The notes beneath the pieces were generated by a model. It saw only the letters and a list, made by a program, of their open reading frames with translations. It was not told the DNA's origin and did no database searches. From positions 36,863 through 100,862 of the forward strand of contig NW_027420618.1 of NCBI RefSeq assembly GCF_009905375.1: DNA of 64,000 nt, given 5' to 3'. The translations under genes were made by a program, and so were the position numbers. Below, one piece after another: positions 10,999 through 22,640 of this stretch. Each line of letters begins with the position of its first letter. The first letter of the stretch is position 1. The DNA is from Apium graveolens. Taxonomy: Eukaryota > Streptophyta > Magnoliopsida > Apiales > Apiaceae.

Positions 10999-13059
10999 TA
11001 CAAGACTACCTATTTAAGAACCTCCATCTGTTTATTCTTGTTTCACTAGACATTCGGCTGTGAGCATATCTCTTTAGTTTACCTACATCATGTTCTATAC
11101 CCCCAGTTTAGAACTTGTCATATGAAGCGATTGTACCTACGAGGAGGGATTCGAGAGTTACAGTACATGGTGAGCGTTTGAGATATAAATAAAGGTGAGA
11201 AGAAGTTTAGAGAAAAGATTTAAGTATTTCAGAGGATAGCTGTTATCGGGTTAAAAGAAGTCATTAGTGACTAAGCCACCCGTGAATAATTATGGGATGA
11301 ACCAGATGAATTTTGAAAGAATAAAAGAGAAAAGTATAAACCTGGGATTTTTGTGAAATTAAATGATGGTGTTATGATAAATGCGATATGTAAATTAGTG
11401 ATGTGATGTGATACGGGTAAACTTTGTTCTATGAAATAGACTTGTGGACTATTGGATAGTCTGTTATATTTAACTACTGTAACGATAATGTCGGGAGTAT
11501 CATCAGTATGGGAGCCTTGATGTGAAACTACGAATACGATAATGTGCGACAACAATTGAAGTTTCGTCGATTAAGGAAGGTAAGTGGACATGATGAAGGA
11601 GAAAGGGTAGATTGAAGTGAATGGACCTTTATATGATCGTTCCATGAGTTTGGTACCTTGTTATAAGTCGGAAGGATAACAACTAACTCATATAGTAAAG
11701 ACAATCAGGTTTGTGATTTTCCAAACTTTTTAAAACAAGTTTTTGAAAAAGATTTTTCTTTACAAATTTCTAAAAGCCTTTTCGAATAAAATGATTTTTA
11801 AATATTGGTTGTCAAATTACTACTTGAGTTGAAAAGCCTGGATTACTTAGAAGGATGCTGTTTTAGACTTAGTATTGCTAATTCCGAGAACGAAGTAACC
11901 TATGATTATGAAGAAGTTGATTATTCCTAACAGTAAGTGCAAGTATTGTTTGATAAAATTTACAATATAATCAACGTACGGAGTAACTATACATTCAATT
12001 ACTAGGACTATCAGAGTTCGAAGAATTCATTGATTTAGCAGAAGCCAGAGCGTGATCGCAGAAGATTGGAAAGATTTCCAGACCTCTCTAAAAACAGAAT
12101 ATTATTAACAAAAGGATCGTTATGTCGAATGGTACGTGGTTATTCTAAATTAAAAGAGGAATCTCGAAGTTACTTAGTAGGAATGCCATTATGATCGAAT
12201 TGTTAAAGTATTATTCGTGTGGGTGCGATATTAAAGACGCAAGATGTGACAATTAGGAATCTACCATAATGCTTAATTTGCGAAGGCATTTCAGCGTACT
12301 CTCTAAAGTTGTTATATGACACAATTGGGATATGATTGAACAAGCTCGGGAGATGAATACAAGTGAAATATGGATGGTGACCAATGGTATCGTTCTAGTT
12401 TTAATATTATAGCGTATATTCCTTCTCAATTTCTAAAAATGTATGAACTTCTTTTCTTATATAAACTCCTTGCTATGATATCGAAAAGGAGTATATTGCA
12501 TTCCTTTCAAATTTAATTGTTTCCCCCAATTTTTGCTTTCTGATTGGGACAAACAGTGTTATGGTGAGACACTTTGTCAGAATGACGAAGAGTCGGGTGG
12601 GACGCCACCTAATCATATGTTGTATGCCATATGGTACGAAAGACTGGCCATCTTAAGTACCAGTGTGGTTGTCTCATTCATATTCAAATCCTTACTTCTT
12701 CTTTCTTTTCAACTCTAATTTTTGTTGAATTTTGAATCCTTCTAGTCGTTTAGTTGTATTGTCGTTCTTTGTAAGAAGTTTTCAAACAGAAATTAACGTA
12801 TCATGAATCAAGTGGACGAAGTTCCATCTACATTTTATGTATGGGAAGGAAGTAGGGGCACCTGGCGAGGATTGCAAATCACTAGTCCCAGTGAAGAATC
12901 CACTAAGAATCAAGGGAATCTACTCCAATAAGGAATACGTTTTCGAGAACGAGAATATGCGATTTTCCTGTAAAATATGTTATTCAGAATACGGACGTGA
13001 TGATATGGATGATCAAGATGAATACCTTATGCGTTAAAGTATTAAAAGATGTGGGAGAA
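10999..13059 (+). other. Decayed internal region of gypsy E
   Basis: This should hold most of gag. I see short open frames (for example 12533-12718 and 12837-13037) but no capsid signature or zinc knuckle that I can defend. Confidence 0.4.
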
Positions 13060-13350
13060 ACTTAATTGTTTATCTTTCAAAGTTTTGTTGATAAGATGAA
13101 TTACCCTGTTGAATTGATAAGATTGTGATTAAAGGACTAGCAAGTCAAGAACGTGTAATTATTAAATAAGTGAGTACCAATGGTGAAATTGAGATTCCTG
13201 GCAATAAGTTGTGTAGAATTGATATCCTGGAAGGTAAGAGGATTTGATATTATTCTAAAGAATGGATTGACTGCTAAAGCGTGATGTCCAGACAGACCGT
13301 CGTGACGAAAAGATAATTCTGGGGATGCTAAATGAGAAGGTGAGGAGGTT
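13060..13350 (+). pseudogene. Gypsy E protease remnant
   Basis: A segment translating as RGFDIILKNGLTAK matches the conserved EFDVILGMDWL block at the C-terminal side of gypsy protease, with the tryptophan region altered. Stops and frameshifts surround it and the catalytic aspartate motif is not recognisable. It lies just upstream of the reverse transcriptase remnant, as expected. Confidence 0.55.
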
Positions 13351-13469
13351 CAGAAGATGAAAGAAGGTAACGAATTTGTTAATGATAATTACGGTGATCA
13401 AGATATGAGCATTATGGTGATTATGGAATACAAGTTGGAAGCAAACAAAGTTTGAAGATTTTATAATAA

Positions 13470-13690
13470 TTAAGGAGTTTCAAGATATGTTTTTGGATGA
13501 GTTATCAATATTCCTTCGGATATAGAAATTGAGTTCGTGACTGATTTAGCACTTGAAATGAAGCCAGTGTCCAAGGCCCCGCACAGAATGGTGCCAGTTA
13601 AAGTGAAGGAGTTAGCAATGTAAATGCAAGAGATGTTAGAAGAAGAAGCGATTAGACCCAGTGTATCCCATAAGGTGCACCGGTACTAAT
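13470..13690 (+). pseudogene. Gypsy E reverse transcriptase, N-terminal remnant
   Basis: EFQDMFLDELS corresponds to the [15 protein letters not shown] leader, and the following KPVSKAPHRMVPVKVKELA and EEEAIRPSVS correspond to the region just before the first reverse transcriptase motif. A frameshift and stop codons interrupt it. The motifs that should follow (the YREL block and the catalytic aspartates) are missing here and appear instead at 15000-15410. Confidence 0.75.
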
Positions 13691-13919
13691 TGTTAATAAG
13701 AAGATGGAAGTATGAGATTATGCGTCGACTAGAGAAAGCTCAACAAGTCAACTATCAAGAAATCTTTGAGGAATATCTGGATGAGTTGTATTTGTGTTAC
13801 TTAAAGTCAGCAAAGGACCATGTGAAGCATTTAATGACAACTGAGGAGTCGGAGAAGAAAGAAGCATGTGAAGTTTGCAAGGTGAAAGTTTTGATGGTTA
13901 AAAGCATAAGTAATCAGTG

Positions 13920-14110
13920 AGGAGGAGAACAAAGGAGATCCAGTAGAAATTAAAGTTACTATGAATAAAGAAAGACCAAAAGCCCCAACAAAAGTAAGCA
14001 GTTTTACCATAGACCGGTTATTAAAAAAATAATAAAAAAATTGTGCAAGATTTCTTAAAAATTGCAATACCTTTGACAAAGCTAATCAGGAAAAGCAAGA
14101 AGTTTTTGTG
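13920..14110 (+). pseudogene. Gypsy E connection-domain remnant
   Basis: The frame contains DPVEIKVTMNKERPKAPTKV, the counterpart of the [21 protein letters not shown] segment in elements B and D. An AT-rich broken stretch and PLTKLIRKSKKF follow, matching the PLTKLTRKNKKF block before RNase H. Confidence 0.75.
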
Positions 14111-14189
14111 AAATGGAGAAGGGTGAAGGAAAGTTTTGTGGAGTTAAATGAAAGAATGGTTACAACACATGTTTTATCAATTTAAAAGT

Positions 14190-14480
14190 ATCAAGGAGAT
14201 TTGGTAGTTTATAGTGATGCTTCCCATAAGGAAGTAGGAAATATGTTGATGCAGTACAATAAAGTTATTGTATATGCACCCAGACAACCGAAACCTTATG
14301 AGCAGAAGTATCTTACTCATAATTGGGACTAATTGTAATAATATTTGTTTTGAAAGATTGGGAAACAAGATATGTATGGAGAAAGGTGTAAAATCTATAC
14401 GGACCATAAGAATTTGAAGTATATATTTACAAGGAAAAGCAAATGTAGTGGCAAATGATAAGTAAAAAGAAGAAAGTAAA
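14190..14480 (+). pseudogene. Gypsy E RNase H remnant
   Basis: LVVYSDASHKEVGNMLMQYN is a clear RNase H start; the aspartate of SDAS is the first catalytic residue. It continues through VIVYAPRQPKPYEQKYLTH and, in another frame, YTDHKNLKYIFT. The segment that normally follows is deleted, joining straight to KANVVAN. Confidence 0.8.
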
Positions 14481-14699
14481 CATAGAAACTGTACCAGAAG
14501 AATTATCTTTGGAATTTCAAAAGTTGGAATTGGAAGTCAGAGTTTATAATCCAAAAGGAGCAAGGATAGATAGTATGACCTTTTAGTCAAAGTTGTTAAG
14601 GGAAAGATAAGGAGATGTTAAGAGAAGATAATGGATCACGATGTTAGCAGTTAGTAAGATGAAATTTATGCGCCCAGGAGAACGATCACGATACCCCCA

Positions 14700-14960
14700 G
14701 GTTTTCTTCCAGCACTTGGATGCTACAAGTAGGAGAATTAAGAAATGAGATCCCACAGGAAATTCACAATATAAAGGATTTAATTTATGGAAGAAATGTC
14801 AAGATATATAGAAACTTAAAGAAAAATAGTGATAACCAGGTATAAGAAGGAAATTTCAAGATGGATTAGGAAGTGTTGGATATGTCAAAGAATTAAGGCG
14901 AAGTATTGGAGGCCTAGTGGATAAGGCAGACCCAGGGAGTGGTTTTACAAGAAGTGAATC
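14700..14960 (+). pseudogene. Gypsy E integrase zinc-finger remnant
   Basis: WIRKCWICQRIKAKYWRPSG matches the second half (CxxC) of the integrase HHCC finger. The preceding EIPQEIHN...KIYRNLK is a decayed form of the first half, in which the two histidines are poorly kept. The integrase catalytic core does not follow here. Confidence 0.7.
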
Positions 14961-14999
14961 GTGAAGGGTACTAGTGATGTTCATGTAGAAAAGGAATGA

Positions 15000-15410
15000 A
15001 ATTATAAGAGTATGTACTGATTATCGGGAGTTTAACAAAATAATGAATAAGAAGAAGTGAGATCCTATAAAGAATTGATTACTTATGAGACCTGATTCAA
15101 GAAGTGTGTTATGTATTGAGAATTAACTTAAGATCCGACCTGAGGACATAACAGGGATTACGATTAAAATAAGTTATAAGCATCGCAAGCTCTGGTGATA
15201 TTATGTGAAATAACAAGTGTATCAGTTGTCTATAAGGAATTAAGGGACATGGTGTATAAGGATTACTTGGATAAGCAAATTGTATTTATTGATAACATCT
15301 TCAGCTATTCGGAGAATAAGAGAGTTTGTGTGGAATGCCTAAGGATTTTCCCCAACAGATTAGAAGGGAAGCAACTATACGTTGAGTTTTCAAGTATGAA
15401 ATTTTGACCG
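15000..15410 (+). pseudogene. Gypsy E reverse transcriptase core, displaced
   Basis: RVCTDYREFNKIMNK matches the [16 protein letters not shown] motif. Further on, VYKDYLDKQIVFIDNIFSYS matches the catalytic FIDD block of elements B-D, with the second aspartate replaced (FIDN), and EGKQLYVEFS matches the end of the palm. This belongs between 13690 and 13920 but lies after the integrase finger, so the element has been rearranged. Confidence 0.75.
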
Positions 15411-15449
15411 AGGTTAACAAAAGCTTCTAATTAATCCATTAACAACTAC

Positions 15450-15700
15450 CTAAACAAAGCCGAATGGTAACAAATGCCTTGTACAGAAAGAAGGGATTGG
15501 ATGTAATTAAGATCACTGAGGAATTAATAAATGAATTGGAAAGAGTGGAATCTGAAGTTTATATATGAGATTAATTTTCAACCTTAATTGATGAAAACAA
15601 ATAGGAGATGTTTAAATGTTTGGAAACCAAGTTAAAAATGCGCACCGCTTACCATCCTTAAGCGAAGAGTCAAAGTGAGGAAGCGATCTAGAAAAAAAAC
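15450..15700 (+). pseudogene. Gypsy E RNase H end and integrase core scraps
   Basis: MVTNALYRKKGLDVIKITEE corresponds to the [12 protein letters not shown] linker, and LETKLKMRTAYHP with SQSEEAI to the [22 protein letters not shown] part of the integrase core. The glutamate of QSE(R/E) is kept. Frames are broken. Sequence homologous to the Sirevirus third ORF starts about 20 bases further on. Confidence 0.7.
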
Positions 15701-15719
15701 AAGATATGTGGAGAGGTTG

Positions 15720-16241
15720 TTACTCCAACTAAGGAAGTTGTTACTGAAAAGGCCAACACACCATCTGTGTCTCCTGTTCAAAAATCTGTATCTCCTGTTG
15801 ATCCAGGAACAAGTGCTGATATTGATATTCAGACCTTGGTTGTGCCTGAAGTAATTCTCTTAGAAGCTCCAAAAGCAACTAATCCATCAACAACACCTGT
15901 TACTGATGCTGCTCAAACTCCAGAATTATCTACTACACCTTCTCTGCATCTAGATACTGATGATCAGAATATAGGTGAGCATCAGGATATGGCTGTTGAT
16001 CAGAACTTGGAACCAGATCAGAAATTAGAGGATGCTGAAGCCTCAATTGCTACTCACACTGTTGTTCTATCAGAATATTCAGATTCTGTAAGTTCTGATG
16101 CTGCAAATGCTGGAGATACTGGTGATGCTGCTCCAAATGCAGATGCTGATGAAGCAGGTACTTCAGGACATGCTCCTCAATAAACTATTCTTAAATCTGA
16201 ACTTGTTAAGAAGTTTGTTACCAGAGAAGCACCAGTGCCAT
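15720..16241 (+). pseudogene. Inverted fragment of the Sirevirus third ORF
   Basis: The fragment contains a 138-residue frame (15767-16183) that matches residues of about 445-612 of the ORF at 31210-33864 but on the opposite strand. Shared words include LEAPKATNPS, TPVTDAAQTPELSTTPSLHL and SSDAANAGDTGDAAPNADA. A TAA replaces a glutamine codon after GHAPQ, and the match continues past it to TREA. It carries an extra KSVSPVD segment not found in the other copy, so it is not a simple recent copy. It is joined to gypsy E on the left and to the truncated Sirevirus LTR on the right. Confidence 0.85.
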
Positions 16242-16525
16242 ATGGAATATAATTCTGCTTCCTAAAATATATCAATCAGATATATTTTCTTCCAAGTATT
16301 CTATTCTTTATAGAACTCCTTCTTCATGCATATCTCTTCTTATGTTTATCTCAATCTTCTTTCCTTTAATCAGCTACTGTCCTTATCTGAACGTCCTTCA
16401 GCACTTAAGTTATGATATCCATCTTCTGATGATTATCTCCTGATAATATAAGTACTGATATCCTTAAGTCCTGACTTCCATTAAGTACTGATTTATCCTG
16501 TTTAAGTAAGATCTGAAAACTAAAC
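16242..16525 (-). repeat. Sirevirus S 3' LTR, distal remnant
   Basis: On the minus strand this continues the LTR begun at 29935, after the B insertion. It carries several copies of words such as AGTACTTA and ATATCAG. It ends abruptly near 16242, where sequence of the third ORF in opposite orientation begins, so the 3' part of the LTR is lost. Confidence 0.7.
16521..16525. repeat. Target-site duplication, left, of gypsy B
   Basis: TAAAC, identical to 29890-29894. Confidence 0.8.
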
Positions 16526-19500
16526 TGTCACACCCCAACTTAAACAGCAGATTTAATATAGCTATTACAACATTTAATAATTAAATAAACATACCCAAAA
16601 CCAAGATCTTACAGCTTAGGGTTTGGAACAGCCCAACACTACCATCTATTACAACTGATTTTAAATACCGAGTCCTCACACAAACTACTATCACTTATTC
16701 TACCTGAGCTCGAACATAAGCATCAGCATCACAGGTCTTACGGGCAGTCTGCTTGAATCTAACCATAGCTGTTAGCTGTAATATCAGGGTAAAGCAAGGA
16801 GTGAGCCAAATGCTCAACAAGTGCTAAACAATACGATACAAAACATAAATCGAGATATATATTAAAGAATGTCAATGGGAAGACATAACCAGTGATAACG
16901 AGAGATAAAACTTTGGGTGATGGCATCATTCCGTTTGTATCAAAACAATTTCAAAATCATATCTTAATCAAAATCATTTTATGACGCTACGGATTACAGC
17001 TGGTGATCAGCGGCGAAGTAATCCCGAACCTCGCTGGGTTCTAAAACATTAATGGGAATCCCTGGGCAACGTTTATGCCTAATATAAGTGTGGAAAGGAC
17101 TCGCATCTCAGTCCAGATCCACTATTCAAAGAAAACATTTATCCCCCTTTGGGACTGAAAACCCACATTTTATTTATTTCAAAAACTGATGCCGATTTAT
17201 AACAAAATCTCTTTTACAGTAAACATTTTTTTATCAAGGGATTATAGATCAACTCGAAACACGGGAAATATGGTACTAAATCTCAGGGCCATGATTCACA
17301 AAACTATACTCTATTAAAGTAACTGAATGGTTTTCATATATCAAAGATTAGACAAGGGGATTTAGTGAGGCTATTGGATATTATAAAAAGGGTAATGCCA
17401 AATTGGGCTTTAAGCAAAGGTTTCTCATCAAGGTTCAAGTGTTGGATCATCAAGAAGATAAGCTTCATGAATACTAAGGGTGTTAAGGTATGCAGAAATG
17501 ATCTTTAACTCAGGATATATCAGAATTGTCAAGCTTCAGGATAAGAAAGAGGGGTATCAATCAATGAGGAATCACTTTGATAAGTATCTGACTATCAGGG
17601 TTCAAGGTAAGGTTCTATAGGGGTTCAAGTATCAGGATGAGATATCAATACTTAGGAATCATCAGCATGTTAATCAAGAGAATCAACCAAGAGTTATAAC
17701 TACCCTTTCTTTTATCATGGCATCACTATATAATTCAAAGATAAACATTATATACGCTTGATTTAATATATCAAATGACACAGGATAGTTGCAGCAATGT
17801 ATGAACTATTAGCAGTAAATATGAAGGACAAGTTGAATCACTTGCCTTGAGAAAGGCTGGTCTGGTCTGACTGGTAGGAGCAATAACTGGAGCTTCACTC
17901 GACCTTTATGGCAAGTTTTCCCTCGTATCGTGATCCTACATAAATAATAATAATCATCATTATAATATACTCTCACCAACTTAACCTATTTACAACCCGA
18001 ATTTAAACACGGATGGCACTTAGGCCTATATATACTTAATTTATAATCACCTTTAATTTATAATTGCACACACATAGCCACATAATCACATATCATATAT
18101 TAATACCAAATAACACCATATACACCATAATGCAACACTAGGCTTGGATGATCTCGACTCACAACTTAAGTCACTTGGTCGCTAAACTAGACAAAGTCTT
18201 CTAATGTTGGCTTCCTAACTCGATGTGCCTTTACTAAACTATCCAAAACCTATTGACCCTCACTTATGCCTTTTGCTCTACTAACCTTATACTATCTTAC
18301 AACTATGGTGTCAACCTAAATCTCACTCCTAAGTGTTCTAAAACTATGTGATAAGTGAAAGTGCTCACTGGTGCAAATTTCAGAATGACAACTATGGTTT
18401 CTTGAGTGTATTAGACACTCTTAACTATAAGTTTTCCTTCAAAACTTTTACACAAGACTCTCCTGACCTAAGGGCATCTCCCAAACTTGATGTGGCTCAA
18501 GGGCCTGGCTTGGGCCTTCTTGGGCCTAAGCTAAAAGTCCATGGTTCCCCTGTTTTCCTGGGCAGAAAACACCCTAACTTGAATTAACTTGTGACACATG
18601 GTTCTAACTCATATCCTATGAACTATGTTTGTAAAAACTTCTCTGACACTCCCTCTAAGTCCCAACAGGGCCTAATGAGGGCCTACCCATGACATGGTCA
18701 AATCTCCCTATTTCTAAGTTGTAACAAAATTGTCCCCTGCTGGACAGATTTTGTTATTCACCTTGTGCACCTAACCAAACAACATGCAAACCTCCAACCA
18801 ACACCTAAAACCTTTTATATACTCCCAATACTAACTTCTGGTGTATTGGGCCTCAAAGTGCACTTCAATGACATGGTCAAAACTCACTCTAAACCTCAGG
18901 GTACTAAACTGATTTTCTGCAAAAATTATAACTCTCCTTTCTCCAAGGTTTTGACTTTGACAAACTCAACCACCAACAACCCAATACTCAAACCAAGACT
19001 TAAACATGGTGATCTACTGAACTAACTCCATTATACTCAAAATAATCTTGGTGGAGATCATCCTTGTGCAATCATGGCAAAATAAAAGAAACCACATTTC
19101 ACAACTCACAAATCATCAAGTTTTTTTGAAATAACAAGTTATGCATTTTATAAAAGATATACACGACTTATTACCATGCATCAAGAAGCATTAATCAATA
19201 TTAACATATTATTCCTACTGAAATTAAAGCTTACTAATAAAATCTTTCCAAATGATCAAAATCTTATAACATTCTAAATGAAATCCACATGCATGCATGT
19301 CTTCGAGTTTTGCAAGCCAAACAACATGTTTTCTAAATATATTTTACCATGAAATTGACATGCAAGCCTAGCATAAGCTATATCTAGATGATCACTTAGC
19401 ATTCAAAGGGTTTTATCAAGACTTCACTAAGATTTTCATGTTATCATCACAAAAACACCCAAAGTGGAACATGACAACCAAAACACCATCCATTCGGCTC

Positions 19501-20475
19501 CTATCAAGTCATGGCCGAATGGATTAAGGTGAAAACAACAATTGCATGAGTGTAGCATACTCATGTCTAGCCATTCTCAACCCTTTGCTACTATAACTCA
19601 TGGTGAAAGCCTTGAATTCACAAGAATCAAGGATATTCACTTGGAGTTTTAACAAAACACCACCATGCAAGGTCAACACATAAGTTTTTCTACTCTAAAC
19701 TCTTAAGATATACAAGAACAACATGTAGGGAGTAGGATTACTTGATAATAGGATGATTGTTTGAGTGAGAAATGAAGAAAGAAGGGGATGGGGGCTCGGT
19801 TTTTGGGAATTGCCGAGAGGGGAGGGGGAAAAGCCGAGAGGGAGGGGGAGGAAGGAGAGAGGAGAAAGTGTGGTGTGAGTGGAGTGAATGATCATGCCAT
19901 TTGCTTGTTTTATGGTTTTTGATTTGACAAAATGTGAGTGGGAATGAGAATTGACATGACCACCCTTCCACTTAAACTTGGATCAATTTGCATGCAAGGG
20001 TAAATGAGGAATTTGACTAGAAAATAAGAGTTAGTGGGGTGGTAATTGTCTCTTTAGCCCTTTTGGATTGAATAGAAAGGATTTGCATGCAAGGATAACT
20101 ATGTAATTTGCTAATTATAACAATTAACATTGATAAAGATTTATTTTTATAAAATAAAACACAAGTTCAAAAATTATAAAATTTATACCATAAAATAACT
20201 TGGATTTTTAGAAATTTTATAAAACTACTTTTGAATTTTGTGAACAAATAACTTTTAAAAAGATATTTATTCAAGGTTTAAAAATATTCCTTATAAATCA
20301 AAAATGAAAGAAATAAATAATTTTTTTGATTTGAAAATTCATATACAATATTACGAAAATTTAAGACGCAGAATTCTCATTCACACAAGCATACAATAGT
20401 TGAATATATTGGCATTCGGCTTTATAATTACACCAAATTTACAATTAATATTACACAGAAATGTCGGGTGTAACA
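16526..20475 (-). repeat. 3' LTR of gypsy B
   Basis: 3950 bp. It aligns along its whole length with 25932-29889, with scattered substitutions and small indels. Open frames in it, including proline-rich ones near 19700-19970, are non-coding by comparison with D. It contains the hairpin at 19488-19524. Confidence 0.92.
19488..19524. other. LTR hairpin: 11-bp inverted repeat
   Basis: ATCCATTCGGC and GCCGAATGGAT, separated by 15 bases, can pair perfectly. The B right copy (28905-28941) has one mismatch. The D copies keep the pairing with a compensatory change. Confidence 0.75.
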
Positions 20476-20489
20476 TCCTCTCCCCCTTA
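20476..20489 (-). other. Polypurine tract of gypsy B
   Basis: Minus strand AAGGGGGAGAGGA directly upstream of the 3' LTR start, the expected plus-strand primer position. Confidence 0.8.
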
Positions 20490-20509
20490 AGGGATTCTGT
20501 CCCCAGAAT

Positions 20510-22083
20510 CTAAGAGAACAGATGAGGATACCGGGAATGCATATCAGACTCTAACTCCCAAGTCGATTCTTCGACCTTAGGGTTTCTCCAAAGTACTTTT
20601 ACTAACTTTACTGTCTTATTCCTAAGACTCTTCTCTTGCCAGTCGAGTATTTTGACAGGTTGCTCCACAAATGACAGGTTTGCCTGAATTTCTACAGGTT
20701 CATATTCTATCACATGGCTAGCGTCAGGATTATACTTCTTAAGCAACGACACATGGAACACATTATGCACATGCTGATACTGAGGTGGTAAGGCCAACTC
20801 GTAGGCCACCTTCCCCACTTGACTCAAAATTTCAAAAGGACCTATGTATCTAGGTGCTAACTTCCCTTTCTTGCCAAATCTAGACAACCCTTTTCTAGGT
20901 GACACCTTCAACAAAACAGCTTCGCCAATTTGGAATCGAACATCCTTACGTGCTGGATCCGCATACTTCCTCTGTCTATCTTGAGCAGCAAGCAACCTTT
21001 TCTGAATTAACTTGACTGTGTCATGCAACTGTTGTACCAATTATGAGCCGAGAATCCTTCCTTCTCCTACTTCATCCCAACTTGTTGGTGATCTACATTT
21101 TCGCCCGTACAAAGCTTCGTATGGTGGCATGCCGATACTGGAATGATAGCTATTGTTGTAAGAGAATTCAATCAACGGCAAGTGGTCGTCCCAACTTCCT
21201 GCAAAATCGATTGCACAACTGCGCAACATATCTTCGATTGTTTGAATTGTCCTTTCGCTTTGTCCATCAGTCTGCGGGTGGTACGCCATGCTCATATTCA
21301 ACTTCGTGCCAAGACATTCCTGAAATTGCTTCCAAAATCTCGAGTTAAATCGGGGATCTCTGTCTGAAACTATTGATACAGGTACTCCATGCCTTAGTAC
21401 GATTTTGCGTATATACAGATGAACCAATTTGTCTAATGACGACTTCTTGTTAATTGGAAGGAAATGCGCTGACTTTGTAAGACGATCAACTATAACCCAT
21501 ATAGCGTCATGCCCGGATATCGTTCGCGGTAGTCCTACTATAAAGTCCATAGCAATATTTTCCCATTTCCATTCTAGAATCTTTAGGGGCTGAATTAATC
21601 CGCTTGGTCGTTGATGTTCTGCCTTCACTTTCTGGTAAGTATAACACTTCGCAACCCATTCTGCCACGTCCCGCTTCATATTTGGCCACCCAAAGTTCTG
21701 CTTTAAGTCCCGATACATCTTGGTGCTTCCCGGGTGGATTGAAAATTTCGAATTGTGGGCTTCGTGTAGGATCTCATTCTTTAATTCAGGTATATGAGGA
21801 ATCCAAATTCTGGAAGAAAACCTTAGTATCCCTTGCTCATCCCTTTGAGTATTAATCTCCTCTCCAGTCAACTGATTCTTCCCTTTCTCCATTACTTCTT
21901 CTTGACATTTCTTTATCTTTTCCACTAGTATTGGCTGAAAAGTCATTGCACGACAAACTTCTTCAACTTTTCCACAATCACAAAGTTCCAGTTCAAATCT
22001 CTTGATTTCTTCAGATAATTCCTTTGGTGTTGTCATCATATTCAGTCTCTCTTTCCTACTTAGAGCATCGGCCACAACATTCG
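20510..22083 (-). pseudogene. Gypsy B integrase and chromodomain (pol 3' part)
   Basis: Integrase inserts the element cDNA, and the chromodomain would steer it to modified chromatin. The frame from 22075 to 21041 holds the finger HEAHNS...H and KCYTYQ, in which the fourth zinc ligand region reads CYTYQ instead of the CYTCQ seen in D. The core follows: [10 protein letters not shown] (first aspartate), VSDRDPRF (second) and DGQSERTIQ (glutamate). A TAA at 21041-21043 (glutamate in D) interrupts it. The same frame continues to 20510 with [22 protein letters not shown] and a chromodomain-like tail, [20 protein letters not shown] one-base deletion near 22083 separates it from RNase H. Confidence 0.88.
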
Positions 22084-22640
22084 CCTTCCAGGATGGTAAT
22101 TTATCGAACAGTCATAGTCCTTGATCAATTCTAGCCATCTCCTCTGCCTCATATTGAGCTCCTTCTGAGTGAAAATGTACTTTAAACTCTTGTGATCCGT
22201 GTAGATTTCACACTTTTCTCCGTAGAGGTAATGTCTCCAAATCTTTAGTGCGAACACTATGGCGGCTAGTTCCAAGTCATGCGTTGGGTACTTCAACTCA
22301 TGCGGTTTCAACTGTCTTGACGCATACGCGATCACCTTACTGTGTTGCATTAACACACAACCCAATCCCTTATGTGAAGCATCGCTGAATATTACAAAAT
22401 TTCCTTGATCATCTAGAAGTACTAACACCGGAGCTGTTACCAATCTCTGTTTTAACTCTTGAAAGCTATCCTCACATTCTGCACTCCATTCAAACTTTTT
22501 ATTCTTTTTAGTTAACTTGGTCAATGGCGTGGCGATTTTCGAAAAATCCTTGACGAACCTTCTATAGTATCCTGCCAACCCTAGAAAACTTCGCACTTCC
22601 GTAGGAGTCTTTGGCCTCTCCCAACTCATAACTCCTCAAT
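22084..22640 (-). pseudogene. Gypsy B connection and RNase H
   Basis: This part of pol degrades RNA in the RNA-DNA hybrid. The frame from 22629 to 22060 contains [20 protein letters not shown], then the RNase H start [12 protein letters not shown] with the first catalytic aspartate, [14 protein letters not shown] and INYHPG. It begins after a one-base deletion near 22640 (compare the D sequence, which has one more C there) and ends in the wrong frame after YHPG because of a second one-base deletion. Confidence 0.88.

Larger units (their letters stand above)
7257..15715 (+). mobile_element. Old, scrambled Ty3/gypsy retrotransposon E
   Basis: A long LTR (7257-10622), a perfect TGGTATCAGAGC primer site and an internal region with heavily mutated gag and pol fragments run on the plus strand. 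Recognisable pieces in order are gag start, protease, N-terminal reverse transcriptase, RNase H, integrase zinc finger, the reverse-transcriptase core (out of order), the end of RNase H, and integrase core. No 3' LTR is present; the element stops where a Sirevirus-derived fragment begins near 15720. Stops and frameshifts are everywhere, so it is much older than the other gypsy elements here. Confidence 0.8.

Noticed and set aside
19695..19971. Minus-strand proline-rich open frames, with similar ones at 29174-29386, 41691-42044 and 51180-51374
   Set aside because: They fall in the same GGGAGG-rich part of the B and D LTRs and change length between copies, as expected of non-coding LTR sequence.
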